Assembly: GCA_007026445.1 (NCBI GenBank)
Contig: VDMD01000026.1
Location: 1 to 64,000, forward strand
Reading direction: 5' to 3'
Length of the DNA stretch: 64,000 nucleotides
Origin: Schizophyllum amplum
Lineage: Eukaryota > Basidiomycota > Agaricomycetes > Agaricales > Schizophyllaceae
Part shown: positions 23,520-33,771 of the stretch, in pieces
How positions within the stretch are numbered: position 1 is the stretch's first letter
How the letters are laid out: every line of letters starts with the position of its first letter
Notes under the pieces: generated by a model
The model's database searches: none
The model's input: only the letters and a program-made list of their open reading frames with translations
What the model was told of the DNA's origin: nothing
Program-made: the position numbers and the translations under genes

Positions 23520-24255
23520 CAAGTCCCACGTTGCGAATACACTCTCCACGCTGCGAATACACTCTCCACGCCAAGACACCGCACTCAACTCATCGCGCCT
23601 CCCAACCCTCCCGACACACACGCAACCGTCCACGCCCCCTTAGAACCACAATCATCCTGCGCCTCAAAACCACGCCTCCTCATCGCACACATACCACAAT
23701 CACCTGCAACCCAATCCCGCCCACCTGCGACCCACCCCCCACATCCACCCCTGCCAGCACCCCTGCCCATCGTCACCCACCTCCACTCTCTCTCCCTCCA
23801 TCCCTCGCCTAGCCTCCCTCCATCCCTGGCCTAGCCTCCCTCCATCCCTCGCCTGGCCTCCCTCCATCCCTGGCCTAGCCTCCCTCCACCCCTGCCCATC
23901 GTCACCCACCTTCCCTCGCCTCGCCTCTCTCCATCCCTCGCCTCGCCTGCCTCCATCCTGCGCCTCTGCCCCTCTCCATCCTGCGTCTCTGCCCCTCTCC
24001 ATCCCTCGCCTCTCCATCCCTCGCCTCGCCTCCCTCCATCCCTCGCCTAGCCTCTCTCCATCCCTCGCCTAGCCTCCCACCTTCCCTCGCCTCGCCCCCC
24101 TCGTTCCGCTAGCTCCCGGCTTCCTTGCGCCAGATTCTCGCGGCTTCCTTGTTCCGCTAGCTCGCGCCAGCTTCCTTGCGTCGAATTCTCGCGGCTTCCT
24201 TGCGTCAAGTTCTCGCGGCTTCCTTGCGTCAACTTCTCGCGGCTTCCTTGCGCCG
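23520..24255. repeat. C-rich minisatellites (ccctcgcctagcctccctccat; gcggcttccttgcgtcaa)
   Basis: The first array (about 23,790-24,090) has units of 22-23 bp around cctccctccatccctcgcctagc. The second (about 24,115-24,255) has about six units of gcggcttccttgcgtcaagttctc. Several frames stay open across the arrays because units lack stops; these ORFs are not genes. No conserved exon lies inside. Confidence 0.8.
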
Positions 24256-24257
24256 TA

Positions 24258-24860
24258 TTCTTGTTCATGAAGGGTCGTGCTCGCTCGACACCTTCGTCGA
24301 GAGGTAGCTTGACGTGTTCGTCGAGAGATCGACGCGTCCGCCGGTCGCTCGACACGTCCATCGAACGGGAGCTCGGGGCGTCCGCCGGTCGCTCGACGTG
24401 TCCGTCGTTCGGTAACTCGGCGCGGCTTTCGTCCATCGGTCGCTCGACACTTCCGTCGAGAGCTCGCTCGACACTTCCGTCACTCGGTCGCTCGGGGCTT
24501 TCGTCGAGAGCTCGCTCGACGCGTCTGTCGCGAGTCACTCGGCGCGTCTGTCGCGAGTCACTCGGCGCGTCTGTCGCGAGTCACTCGGCGCGTCTGTCGT
24601 GAGTCACTCAATCGCTCGGGGTTTTCGTCGAGAGCTCGACGTGTCCGTCGCTCGACGCGTCCGTCTGGGGATCGCTCGACGCGTCCGTCTGGGGATCGCT
24701 CGACACTTCCGTCACTCGGTAACTCGGCGCGGCTTCCGTCGAGAGGTCACTCGACGCGCGGCGCGTCACTCGGTCGCCCGACACGTCCGTTCCTCGGTCG
24801 CTCGACACGTCCGTCGAGTGATAGCTCGACGCGTCTGTCGCTCGGTCGTTCGTAGAATTT
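24258..24860. repeat. Degenerate gctcgacgcgtccgtcg array
   Basis: About 600 bp of degenerate tandem sequence with the core gctcgac(a/g)c(g/t)tccgtcg(a/c)gag and spacer tcggtcgctcg. It is older-looking and more diverged than the adjoining arrays. No coding function seen. Confidence 0.75.
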
Positions 24861-24977
24861 GCCTGAACATGATACTGGAGGATGTGCGCGCGCGATAATT
24901 CAATTTGGACGATAATTCAATTTGGACCGACGAGCGGGCAAGTAGAGACCTTCATTAATGCAGGAAGTAACAAGCTA

Positions 24978-25125
24978 CCTGGGTGACATGTAGATGGACC
25001 TGAGTGACATGTAGATGGACCTGAGTGACATGTAGATGGACCTGAGTGGCATGTAGATGGACCTGAGTGACATGTAGATGGACCTGAGTGACATGTAGAT
25101 GGACCTGAGTGACATGTAGATGGCG
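24978..25125. repeat. 21-bp tandem repeat, about 7 units
   Basis: Nearly perfect tandem copies of acctgagtgacatgtagatgg (21 bp). Both strands remain open as 7-residue peptide repeats, but there is no gene structure around it. It borders a 25-bp array to its right. Confidence 0.9.
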
Positions 25126-25156
25126 AGCCGTGGGTCACTAGCGGCTGTACGAGCAC

Positions 25157-25235
25157 TGAGTCCCCCCGAGCTTGAGGGGAACGAGTCCCCCCGAGCTTGA
25201 GGGGAACGAGTCCCCCCGAGCTTGAGGGGAACGCT
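25157..25235. repeat. 25-bp tandem repeat, 3 units
   Basis: Three copies of gagtccccccgagcttgagggg plus aac, each with an internal short palindrome (cccc...gggg). Confidence 0.85.
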
Positions 25236-25309
25236 TCGCAGGTGCGCTCGAAGACGCGATGCCACGCTGAGGTAGGTGGTTGAACGGTTCAACCGTGGTT
25301 CAGGGAGGA

Positions 25310-25515
25310 CTAGCCGACTCGCACAGCAAGACTCCGACTCCCACAGCAAGACTCCGACTCGCACAGCAAGACTCCGACTCGCACAGCAAGACTCCGACTC
25401 CCACAGCAAGACTCCGACTCGCACAGCAACCCTGCGTCAGGAATCGGTGTCTATGACAGGAATCGGTGTCTATGACAGGAATTGGTGTCTATGACAGGAA
25501 TCGGTGTCTTTGAGG
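25310..25515. repeat. Two adjacent minisatellites (20 bp and 19 bp)
   Basis: About 25,310-25,430 holds six copies of gactccgactcgcacagcaa (some with cccac instead of cgcac). About 25,436-25,513 holds four copies of caggaatcggtgtctatga. The change from one unit to the next is abrupt. Confidence 0.9.
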
Positions 25516-25587
25516 TAGGGGGTTCGGAGCAGGGTCCAGCACTAGAGTCTAGACGGTCCAGGTCTACTAGTAGTAGTAGACGTTGCA

Positions 25588-25875
25588 CTTGGGTTACGCC
25601 GGAATTTACCTTACGCCGGAATTTTACCTTACGCCGGAATTTACCTTACGCCGGAATTTTACCTTACGCCGGAATTTTACCTTACGCCGGAATTTACCTC
25701 ACGCCGGAATTTTATCTTACGCCGGAATTTACCTTATGTACGCCGGAATTTACCTTACGCCGGAATTTTACCTTACGCCGGAATTTTACCTTACGCCTTC
25801 ATTTCGCATGCACCGGAATTTTACCTTACGCCGGAATTTACCTCACGCCAAGTTCATTTCGCATGCACCGCCAGA
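25588..25875. repeat. Array of ttaccttacgccggaattt (18-19 bp), about 13 units
   Basis: Units alternate between 18 and 19 bp (gaattt or gaatttt), with a higher-order insertion of ttcatttcgcatgcaccgg near 25,798 and 25,853. The mixed unit length rules out a coding constraint. Confidence 0.9.
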
Positions 25876-25916
25876 GCCCCGGGCCGGCCAACCGGTGATT
25901 GTCATTATCCATCACT

Positions 25917-26363
25917 TGCAGCTGGGGAGACTACACTTGCAGCTGGGGAGACTACACTTGCAGCTGGGGAGACTACACTTGCAGAAATAAGTTCAATTTC
26001 GCATGGTTCCAGGAGGAGAGGTGACAGCGCACGAGTGAGAACAGGAAGGTCACTGGAGTGAGAACAGGAAGGCCATTGCACGAGTGAGAACAGGCCACAC
26101 GAGTGAGAACAGGAAGGCCACTGACTGGCGGTGGTGGTGGTGAGAGCAAGGGAGGCCCTGACTCGGAGGCCCGGAGCGGGAATTCGGGCCGACTTGCCCG
26201 TGATAGCCTGCCCTCATGCACTTGCGCATTCTGCCCTCATGCACTTGCGCATTCTGCGCCTTGTCGTGCGCCATGTCGCCTTGTCGTGCGCCATGTCGCC
26301 TTGTCGTGCGCCATGTCGCCTTGTCGGGCGCCATGTCGCCTTGTCGGGCGCCATGTCGCCTCG
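25917..26363. repeat. Three minisatellites in series (21, about 20 and 20 bp)
   Basis: First, three copies of cttgcagctggggagactaca (21 bp, about 25,917-25,985). Second, gagtgagaacaggaaggcca-type units (about 26,029-26,125). Third, ccttgtcgtgcgccatgtcg units (about 26,265-26,363), preceded by two copies of ctgccctcatgcacttgcgcatt. Confidence 0.88.
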
Positions 26364-26429
26364 AGTGCCCACCCACCATATGCGACTCCCTCTTGCTATC
26401 TTGCTGCGCTGATGCAAGCCTGACGCCGC

Positions 26430-29400
26430 CCTTTGAACCGCTGTCCACGATGCCGGCAAGGTACGGTCGTTCTCAAGAAGACTGTGCGATACATATCTGC
26501 TTGCTCGCCGACGAAAAGAGGCTGTCTGCTGACGACATCCCATACTCTGGAGAGTATGCGGAAACGGCGCGTCCCCGGGCTCGATTAGGCGTCGCGGCTC
26601 GGACCGCAGGAAGGAAGCGTCGATCTGTAGGTGTCATAACGGTGCGTATGGGAAGGAGTCGCCGTCGTGGATCGAGATCGCTTGAGCTTACCTTTTCTTC
26701 CGCAGCCCGTCGGAGGATCGTATCTTCCTTCTCAGTAGTAGAGCTCTGCGCTCTGGTTGTTTACAATGCACGTCGCCCTCGCCTCGTCGATAACACTCAA
26801 ACAGCACCTCAGCATTGTCTTCTGTGGGCCAGCCAAAATAAACCAGAACGCCCTCCGTCGCATGCATGCGTCTCTCACATCACGATGCCATACGAGGGCG
26901 TCATCCCGCCCGCCAATTGGCTTCGGCACCCAAGGATCGTTCCACCTTGGAATGTCGTCGCGGAACCTTGTCCTTGGAATCGACGCTATCCCGACGTTGC
27001 GCGCAAGAACATCGAGGCCGAAGACCGCGCAACCATTCAGCGTCTCCATGCACGACTTCAGGTCTACCCCGCAGTTCTTCGCCCGCGTTCGCCTTCGTGG
27101 CTGTATGATCCTCGAGCAGCCGCTCTCACCTATAGACGACGAACACAAGCTCGGCGGCGACCGTGTATGGCGGTGAGCCAGCTCTTCCCTCGCTCCTGCT
27201 TTAGCTTGCCGCTGACGTTCTCTTCCTCAAGCTTTTGAATTTTACTCTTAAGAACCACGGAGGCCATATTTGGGCAAGCGAAGAGATGACACTGATCAAG
27301 TGGGCGCGTCACGTATACGCCGCACACAACGATATACGGCGCCGGAACCGGGTGCGTATAGACATTTTCAAACCTGTCGATCGCTTGAGCTGACCTGATT
27401 CCCGTAGCGCATCTGGCGCTGGCCGCGCGGATAAGGGTCTGCATCTCTGCGACGTTCCTCAACACGCGTCTGCGGTCAACCTCCCTCCCTCGTCTTCAAC
27501 TAGGATCTACAACGGCAGCGAACGCGCATCCTCGCTCCCGGCGTCTTCAGCCGTGATGGGCCAGACCCTACGCTCGTCCCGCGTTGATCGACCGTCGTCG
27601 ACACCTCGTAATAGACCATCGGCCTGGGACGACTCCCTATCCTACGACCTTTCGCCTGTGGTGAAATCGATACTGGACGATCGTCGATCGGGGAGTCGGA
27701 CCGGTTCTCCTGGCCTGCCCTCAAGTACTCACCTCCGCCGTCGCTGCAGAGCTCATGCAATCCAGCTTCGACCTGCCTTCCCCCTTTGCTTCATCGTGAA
27801 CAGCAAATCACAGTTCCGAAGTTGGTCTTGATTATCATAATACCACGTCTGTTCTGGGTCACCGAACGCGTCGTCGTTTAGCTAATACATTTTCCTGCTT
27901 TCGCGATTTCCCATGTGCTCGGCGGCGCACACCATTTCAACGCGAATTTCTGACAAGCCGCGGACATTCGCTCGCCTGTGGTAGTCCTCCATTTTGGAAG
28001 AGCCTGCTGTCTAACCTCAGAGGGCCTAGAGGTCAGAAACAGCAATCTTTTGGACGAACAGCGTAGACGTGGCCGGTCATGCGGCAGCTTTGCGTGTACC
28101 CTCATAGCTTGTACTCAGCACTGAGGTGTTCAATCGTCCCCGATCGTTATACCTCCCATGCGCTCTAAGCTATGGGACATCTCCGCGACGACCTACGGCG
28201 GCATCGATGGTGTGGCGATATGGGCACAACAGCCTTGGTGCGTTGCCGTGTACATTCCTTCCGAGCCTCTGTCTGAACCTTTTCTTGTCAAAGGGCCCAC
28301 AAGGCTGCTCGATGGAGTGTCGAGGCGAAACGACGGACTATCTACCCTCCCCAAAGCGCGCAGAACCGCGCGCGACATCGATTGACCAGCGTCCCTGCTG
28401 CGTTTCCGGGCTGCAGTGTCATAACACCAAACGGCGATGCGCACGCACTCCCGTCCTCGTCACGTTCAAAATCGCCGCCGTAGCGCATCTCCTAGCTTGT
28501 CGGTGAGCTCGGATGTCCTTCCATGCTGAGTCTATCGTATGACTTGCGTCTGGCAGTTTCGCATGGTCCCAGTTCCCGCATGTACGTCCTATACCCTTTC
28601 AGTGGGATAGTGAACCCCCGGAGATTGGACTAGGCGTGTGTGCGTGTCTATCCTATGACGACCTGGTACATCCTTGTCAAGTATTGCAGCTCACATCATC
28701 CTCATCGAGCGGATTCACAGCTGTTTGCAAAACGATAGACGGGTCGCGCTCTGACGCCCACCTCACGTGAAGAGCAAAACACACGCGAGACGCTCCAACG
28801 GCGCGCCTCCGGCACCATTGTCCGACCGCGCGTGGTGACTTGAGCCTTCGCCGCCAAGCCCGCCGCATAGCGTGGAGGACCTCGCAGGGGACGAGATCTA
28901 TGTTCCTTACCTTTTGGGCCAAAAACCGGGTTCCAGTACTCCCCGGTTTGGCTTCCATCGACCGTCGACGCTGCCCGAGTGTCCTCGGACCGGTCACGCG
29001 CGCTCCACATCGTCTGAGCGCGACCCGTCTATCGTTCTGCAAACAGCTGCAAGAGACCGACCACACAACTCATATTTCAGCTCCGGTGGCGAAGCAGCTC
29101 ATGGTCTTCAAAGTAGGGCCGTATCCCATCGAGCTCATAGTCCGTCTTATCAACGGTCACCATTTCCATGCTTCCACAGCTTTGTCTCGCTTGAGAATCT
29201 CCTCGAAGTGCCAGCGCAATCGCCAGAGGCGCTCCCTTCCGACTTCGCCGTTGGGTTACAATGTATTCGGGCGCTTGTCGGCGATAATCGGACCTCGGCC
29301 CGGGATACCGAACGCCCCCTCGGCCTTTGCCGCCTTGCTCGAGTTCCGGTCGTCACAATGGTGATGCTGCATAGCACTTTGCGGAGCTCCGTGGATGGAT

Positions 29401-29640
29401 CAAGCGCTCATGGTGCCTGCCATTGAAGAACGGCTGCGCCCAAGCATGCCCAAGCCCTCATTCGACTATAGTCCTCGCCAAGGTCGACCTGCACCGCTGG
29501 GCAGGGCGTTCGATAAGCCCCGACGCTGTCATCCGCCCCTCCCGCCAAGCCTCACGCCCAATCAGCATCGTGCCAACTATCATCTGCACATGCTATCCCA
29601 GCGCCAGCAAGCCTTGGCTCGCTCACAAAACGCAGCAGCC
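26430..29640 (+). pseudogene. Decayed P-family sequence (P5) and unassigned gene fragments
   Basis: Near 27,130-27,480 a segment reading NFTLKNHGGHIWASEEM ends at a GTGCGTATAG donor, and the intron ends TTGAGCTGACCTGATTCCCGTAG as in P0, P1 and P2. Other coding-like stretches include CGPAKINQNALRRMHASL (about 26,825), LWDISATTYGGIDGVAIW (about 28,165) and SFVSLENLLEVPAQSPEAL (about 29,180). They cannot be joined into one protein, and no domain is recognised. This may be one or two broken copies of the P family, the 5' flank of permease B included. Confidence 0.3.
28718..29050. repeat. 39-bp inverted repeat with 255-bp spacer
   Basis: Positions 28,718-28,756 and 29,012-29,050 are reverse complements at 37 of 39 positions (cagctgtttgca..aacgatagacgggtcgcgctc). 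It could be the ends of a small non-autonomous element or an inverted duplication; no target duplication was found. Confidence 0.7.
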
Positions 29641-29681
29641 GGCGACATTGTCGCCCCCTGCTTCCCACCCCGCTCACCATC

Positions 29682-32600
29682 ATGGACAACGAGAAGCACC
29701 CGAGCGAGTCCGCCTTCATCAAGGCCGCATCCCTGCCCCAGCTCTACGACCCTTCCAAGGAGTCGCGATGGACGCGCATCGGGCTGTCCGCGGAGTCCTT
29801 CAAGCGTGCTCCGGGCACCACCGCCGGGCAGGTCGTGCAGGGGCAGGGCGTCGAGGACTACGAGAGGGCGCTCATCGAAGCCCCGATGCTGCAGCAGAAG
29901 ATGAAGCCGCGCCATCTGGCGATGATCGCTGTCGGCGGCTCCATCGGCACGGGGCTGTTCGTTGGGTCGGGCGCTGCGCTGAACGCTGGCGGCCCCGCTG
30001 GCGTGCTCATCGACTGGATCCTCATGGGCATCATGCTCATTAACATCACTCAGGCTTTGGGCGAGATGTGTATCATATATCCCTTGAGTGGCGGGTACTA
30101 TACGCTCGCGAGTCGGTGTGTGATCTTCGCTCGCCGTTTCGTGTCGCTTAACACAACGGTATCCTCCAGCTTCGTCGATCCCAGCTGGGCGTTTGCAATG
30201 GGCTGGAACTATGTCTTTGCTTGGGTCGTCACCCTTCCTCTCGAGATCACCGTCGCCGTTTCCACCGTCAACTACTGGCCGAACGACGTCCCGGTCGCCG
30301 CTTGGATAACTATATTTTGGATCGTTATCAGTGCGTAGATGGCCCACTGTCGTCGCGCATCCTCTGACGACCCCCTTCGCTCTCTTTTCTCTACCGTGAA
30401 CAGTCATCTTCGCCACCTTCGGCACTCTCGGCTTCGCGGAGGAAGAATTTTGGTCATCGTGCTTGAAGCTGCTCGTCATCGCCATGTTCCTATTTATCGG
30501 GATGTAGGTCCATCATCTGTCCCTCAGTCCCACCTCTGTTCTTACCAACCTATTTCCAGAATATGTATCTGCGGCGGCGGCCCTGCCTCGGGAGAGTTCG
30601 GCTCATACGTTGGAGGACGGACATGGAGTGATCCTGGAGGTCGGTCTCTTACTTGTCTACCCCGTCTGTTTCCACTGATGCCTTTTCCCACTGGCAAGCC
30701 TTTGCGAACGGATTCAAGGGCGTATGCAGTGTATTCGTCACCGGTGAGCAAGGCTTCATCCTTCTATCTTCGTAGCATCTTCGCCTGTCTATTCCGGTCG
30801 CGTCTTCGCCTGTCTATTCCAGTCGCCACGTCCCTCTACCGTTTGCTGACGTCTCTTCACCACCGTTTGCTGACGTCTCCTCAGCGGCCTTCGCTTTTGC
30901 TGGTACCGAGCTCGTCGGTCTTGCTGCGAGCGAGACGCCGGATCCTCGCGCGGTGATGCCTGGTGCGGTCAAGGGGACGTTCTGGCGTATAGTGAGTGCG
31001 CGGGTTCTTTCATATCGCAGCCATGTGCAGTGCGCTCTCATAGTCTGTCTGTCTTCCTAAGAGGCGCTTCCTGCGCGTCTTTCTAATTTTGACATTTCTC
31101 TGCGCTGATGTCCTTTGTCTACGAAGATGACGAATCGCTACTGACTCCTTAACAGACCCTCGTCTACGTGGCCTCCCTGACGATCGTGGGCCTTATGGTG
31201 CCATACGACGACGATCGTCTTCTGAATGGGTATGTCGGTGTCCTTGAGCGGCACTTTTCCTGGTCCTCGAGCTGCACTTTTCCTGGTGTCGCTTCGTCTT
31301 GCTGGCTGACCGAACTCATCCTGGCTGACCGAACTCATCCTGGCTGACCGAACTCATCCTGGCTGACCGAACTCATCCAGGTCCGGCGCAGCCGCCTCGC
31401 CCTTCGTGATCGCGCTTGTGCGCGCTAACATTTCAGGACTTGACCGTGAGTTCTACTTTTCATCTCAACTTCTGCCTCCTACTTTTCATCTCAACTTCTG
31501 CCTCCTTTATTATATTTGATTCTTCTCCACTGCTGGTCTCAGGCCACTCTTTATCACGCTGGCTGACTCGATGTTCAAATTTCAGATCTCATCAACGCCG
31601 TCATCTGCATCTCCGTACTCTCTATCGGGCTCTCTTGCGTATATGCCGGAAGCCGAACGCTAACCGCGCTCGCCGAGACCGGGTATGCGCCCAAGATTTT
31701 CGCGTATGGTGAGTAATCATCCTTGCAGCCTATCTCTTCTCTTCCTCCCTCTAGCGTTGCTGCTCGCTAATCGCTACCTTCAGTCGACAAATCCTCGCGA
31801 CCCCTATTCTCGGTCCTGGCGCTGCTCGCGTTTGGCCCGATTGCGTACGTGAACGTGGTATCGGAGGGTGATATAGTTTGTGAGCATATACTCATCCTCT
31901 ACGCATATACTCATCCTCTACGCATATACTCATCCTCTACGCATATACTCATCCTCTACGCATATACTCATCCTCTACGCATATACTCATCCTCTACGCA
32001 TATACTCATCCTCTACGCATATACTCATCCTCTACACGCCGAGCCTCCTCTGACCTGATCTACCCAGTCGACTGGCTCGTTGCGCTGTCGGGTCTCTCGA
32101 CGCTCTTCACGTGGCTGTCCATCTGTATCTGCCAGTGAGTAGCTCATTTGCTCGCCCGCTCGTAGTGGCTCGTTTGCTACCTCGCAGTGGCTCGTTTGCT
32201 ACCTCGCAGTGGCTCTTTGGCATCGTCGTGTGGCTATCGCGCCTGGCGTCGGCGCCGTTTTTGCTTTCCTGCTCACGCGACTCTCAGCATACGTTTCCGC
32301 GCGGCGTGGAAGGCGCAAGGGCACTCGCTCGAGGAGCTGCCGTTTAAGGTGAGTCTGTGTACGCGCTAGCCTACTACATTTGCCTCCTACGCTCGCCTGC
32401 TACACTCGCCTGTTAGACTCGCCTGCTACTCAAGCTCTTCCGCCCCACCAATCTCATTGGCTGACAATTCCTTTCACAGGCCCTCGGCGGCGTTTACGGC
32501 TCCTGGTTCGGCGCTATCCTGATCGTGCTCGTGCTTATCGCGCAGTTCTACATCGTAAGCCATTTCAGTACCGTCTATCACGCAAGATCTGACACTGACG

Positions 32601-33010
32601 TATTCTTTCCTCGCCTCTTCGATGCCTCTTCGATGCCTCTCCGCCCCTCTTCCTCCTCCTTCTCCGCGCTCCACAGGCCGTCTGGCCCATAGGCGGAATG
32701 GCGGAAACCGGCACCGAGGTCGCGGAGACCTTCTTTCAAGCGTACATGGCCATGCCCATCGTGCTGGCCTTCTGGATCGGCGGGTATGCGTGGAAGCGGG
32801 AGCGCCCGAGGCGCGCGATGGAAATTGATTTGGATGTGAGTGTCTTTTGCTGACGTTGACTTCGAGTGATGTTTGATACGTCTGACTGACGTCCTCCTTC
32901 AGACTGGCCGCAAGTCCTTCTTCACCGTCGAGGAGATGCGCGCATATAGGGCGGAGCGGGCGGCGGCACCGTTGCATGTGAGGATATGGCGGATTTTGTT
33001 TACGAATTAG
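29682..33010 (+). CDS. Amino acid permease B (fungal AAT/APC family)
   Basis: Fifteen exons with consistent phase, 584 aa: 29682-30115, 30170-30330, 30404-30503, 30560-30639, 30699-30743, 30885-30991, 31156-31229, 31381-31445, 31586-31708, 31784-31879, 32068-32134, 32288-32348, 32480-32554, 32677-32835 and 32903-33010. It starts [12 protein letters not shown]; the first helix region reads [17 protein letters not shown], the APC-family signature. Later helices include [49 protein letters not shown] and [15 protein letters not shown]. About twelve helices are expected at the plasma membrane, importing amino acids by proton symport. It converges on DJ-1 gene a. Introns are short (53-188 bp) but several hold tandem duplications. 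Relative to copy A it has two introns that A lacks (after SVFVT and LPFK) and lacks at least six that A has. Confidence 0.93.
31302..31380 (+). repeat. Four tandem copies of the intron 3' end in permease B intron 7
   Basis: Units of 19 bp, ctggctgaccgaactcatc, at 31,302, 31,321, 31,340 and 31,359, ending in the real acceptor CAG at 31,378-31,380. Each unit carries CTGAC, the branch-point consensus. A similar duplication ends intron 5 at about 30,838-30,884 (accgtttgctgacgtctc twice, then CAG). Confidence 0.9.
31883..32040 (+). repeat. 19-bp array in permease B intron 10
   Basis: About eight copies of acgcatatactcatcctct between the donor at 31,880 and the true CTGACCTGATCTACCCAG acceptor region. 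It accounts for most of this 188-bp intron. Confidence 0.9.
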
Positions 33011-33158
33011 CAAGGAGCATTTTGTTTACGAATTAGCGGGGAAAAGTGCGCGTGGGGAGTCGGTCTGCCATATCGTAGACACAGTAGGCGGGAGTGCAGG
33101 TAATGAAAGGCTGGTTGTGCTCAAAGTCACAGGGCTTACGGATATAGTGGACGTTCGA

Positions 33159-33179
33159 GCGATCGCAGTCTGCGATCGC
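33159..33179. terminator. Perfect 9-bp hairpin between convergent genes
   Basis: GCGATCGCA, loop gtc, TGCGATCGC. It lies in the gap between the 3' ends of permease B (33,010) and DJ-1 gene a (33,751). A role in 3' end formation is a guess; the structure itself is exact. Confidence 0.4.
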
Positions 33180-33644
33180 CGATTCGCATACCGGGGATCA
33201 GATCTTCGGACGCTCCGTTCCTGCGCTACTGGACTGAACCTATACCATGACCGATATTCTGGATCCGTAGCACGCATGGTGAACCGCAAGCCGGAGTCGT
33301 GATGTACGACGCGAGTGTACTGAACGTAGGATGTGATGAGCGCCTGAGCTGGCTAGCGTCGGCCGTTTGAGCAATGGCTGCGACAATCGATAGCCGGGCA
33401 GATGACCGTCATAAGTATTCAAACCACCCCACGCCACTGAGATCCCTCCCGCAATGGGATCAACACGCACTGGGGTCAACAAACCTCATGGTGTCCCAAG
33501 TCTCGCGAGGCCACTGGGATTTGTCAATCAACTTGTCGCCGGTACGGGTGCGAGCGTCTCAAATAATCGCTATCGGAGCAGACGAGACATTCAATTATCA
33601 TACAGTTACGCGATTACAGCTCACGCCCCAAAAGCCATCTTCAG

Positions 33645-33771
33645 CTACCGCTTCATCGCCTTCACCTACTGCTTCATCGCCGTCACCTACTGCCTCAGCG
33701 CCTTCAGCTACTGCCTCAGCGCCTTCAGCTACTGCGCCTCCACCTCCAGCCTACTCCTTCAGCGCCCTCAA
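33645..33771 (-). repeat. Six 21-bp units spanning the stop codon of DJ-1 gene a
   Basis: The units (21 bp, one of 22) have the form ctactgcctcagcgccttcag on the plus strand. Read in the gene's direction, the first unit encodes the last residues ALKE and the stop; five more lie behind the stop. Copy b has three units (58,229-58,291), each reading ALKQ-stop. Confidence 0.85.

Noticed and set aside
24978..26363. Possible CRISPR array
   Set aside because: The repeats are directly adjacent tandem units without unique spacers, and the genome is eukaryotic.
26216..27238. 340-aa plus-strand ORF
   Set aside because: The first part is a 20-bp minisatellite; the rest does not match P-family frames or any recognised domain.
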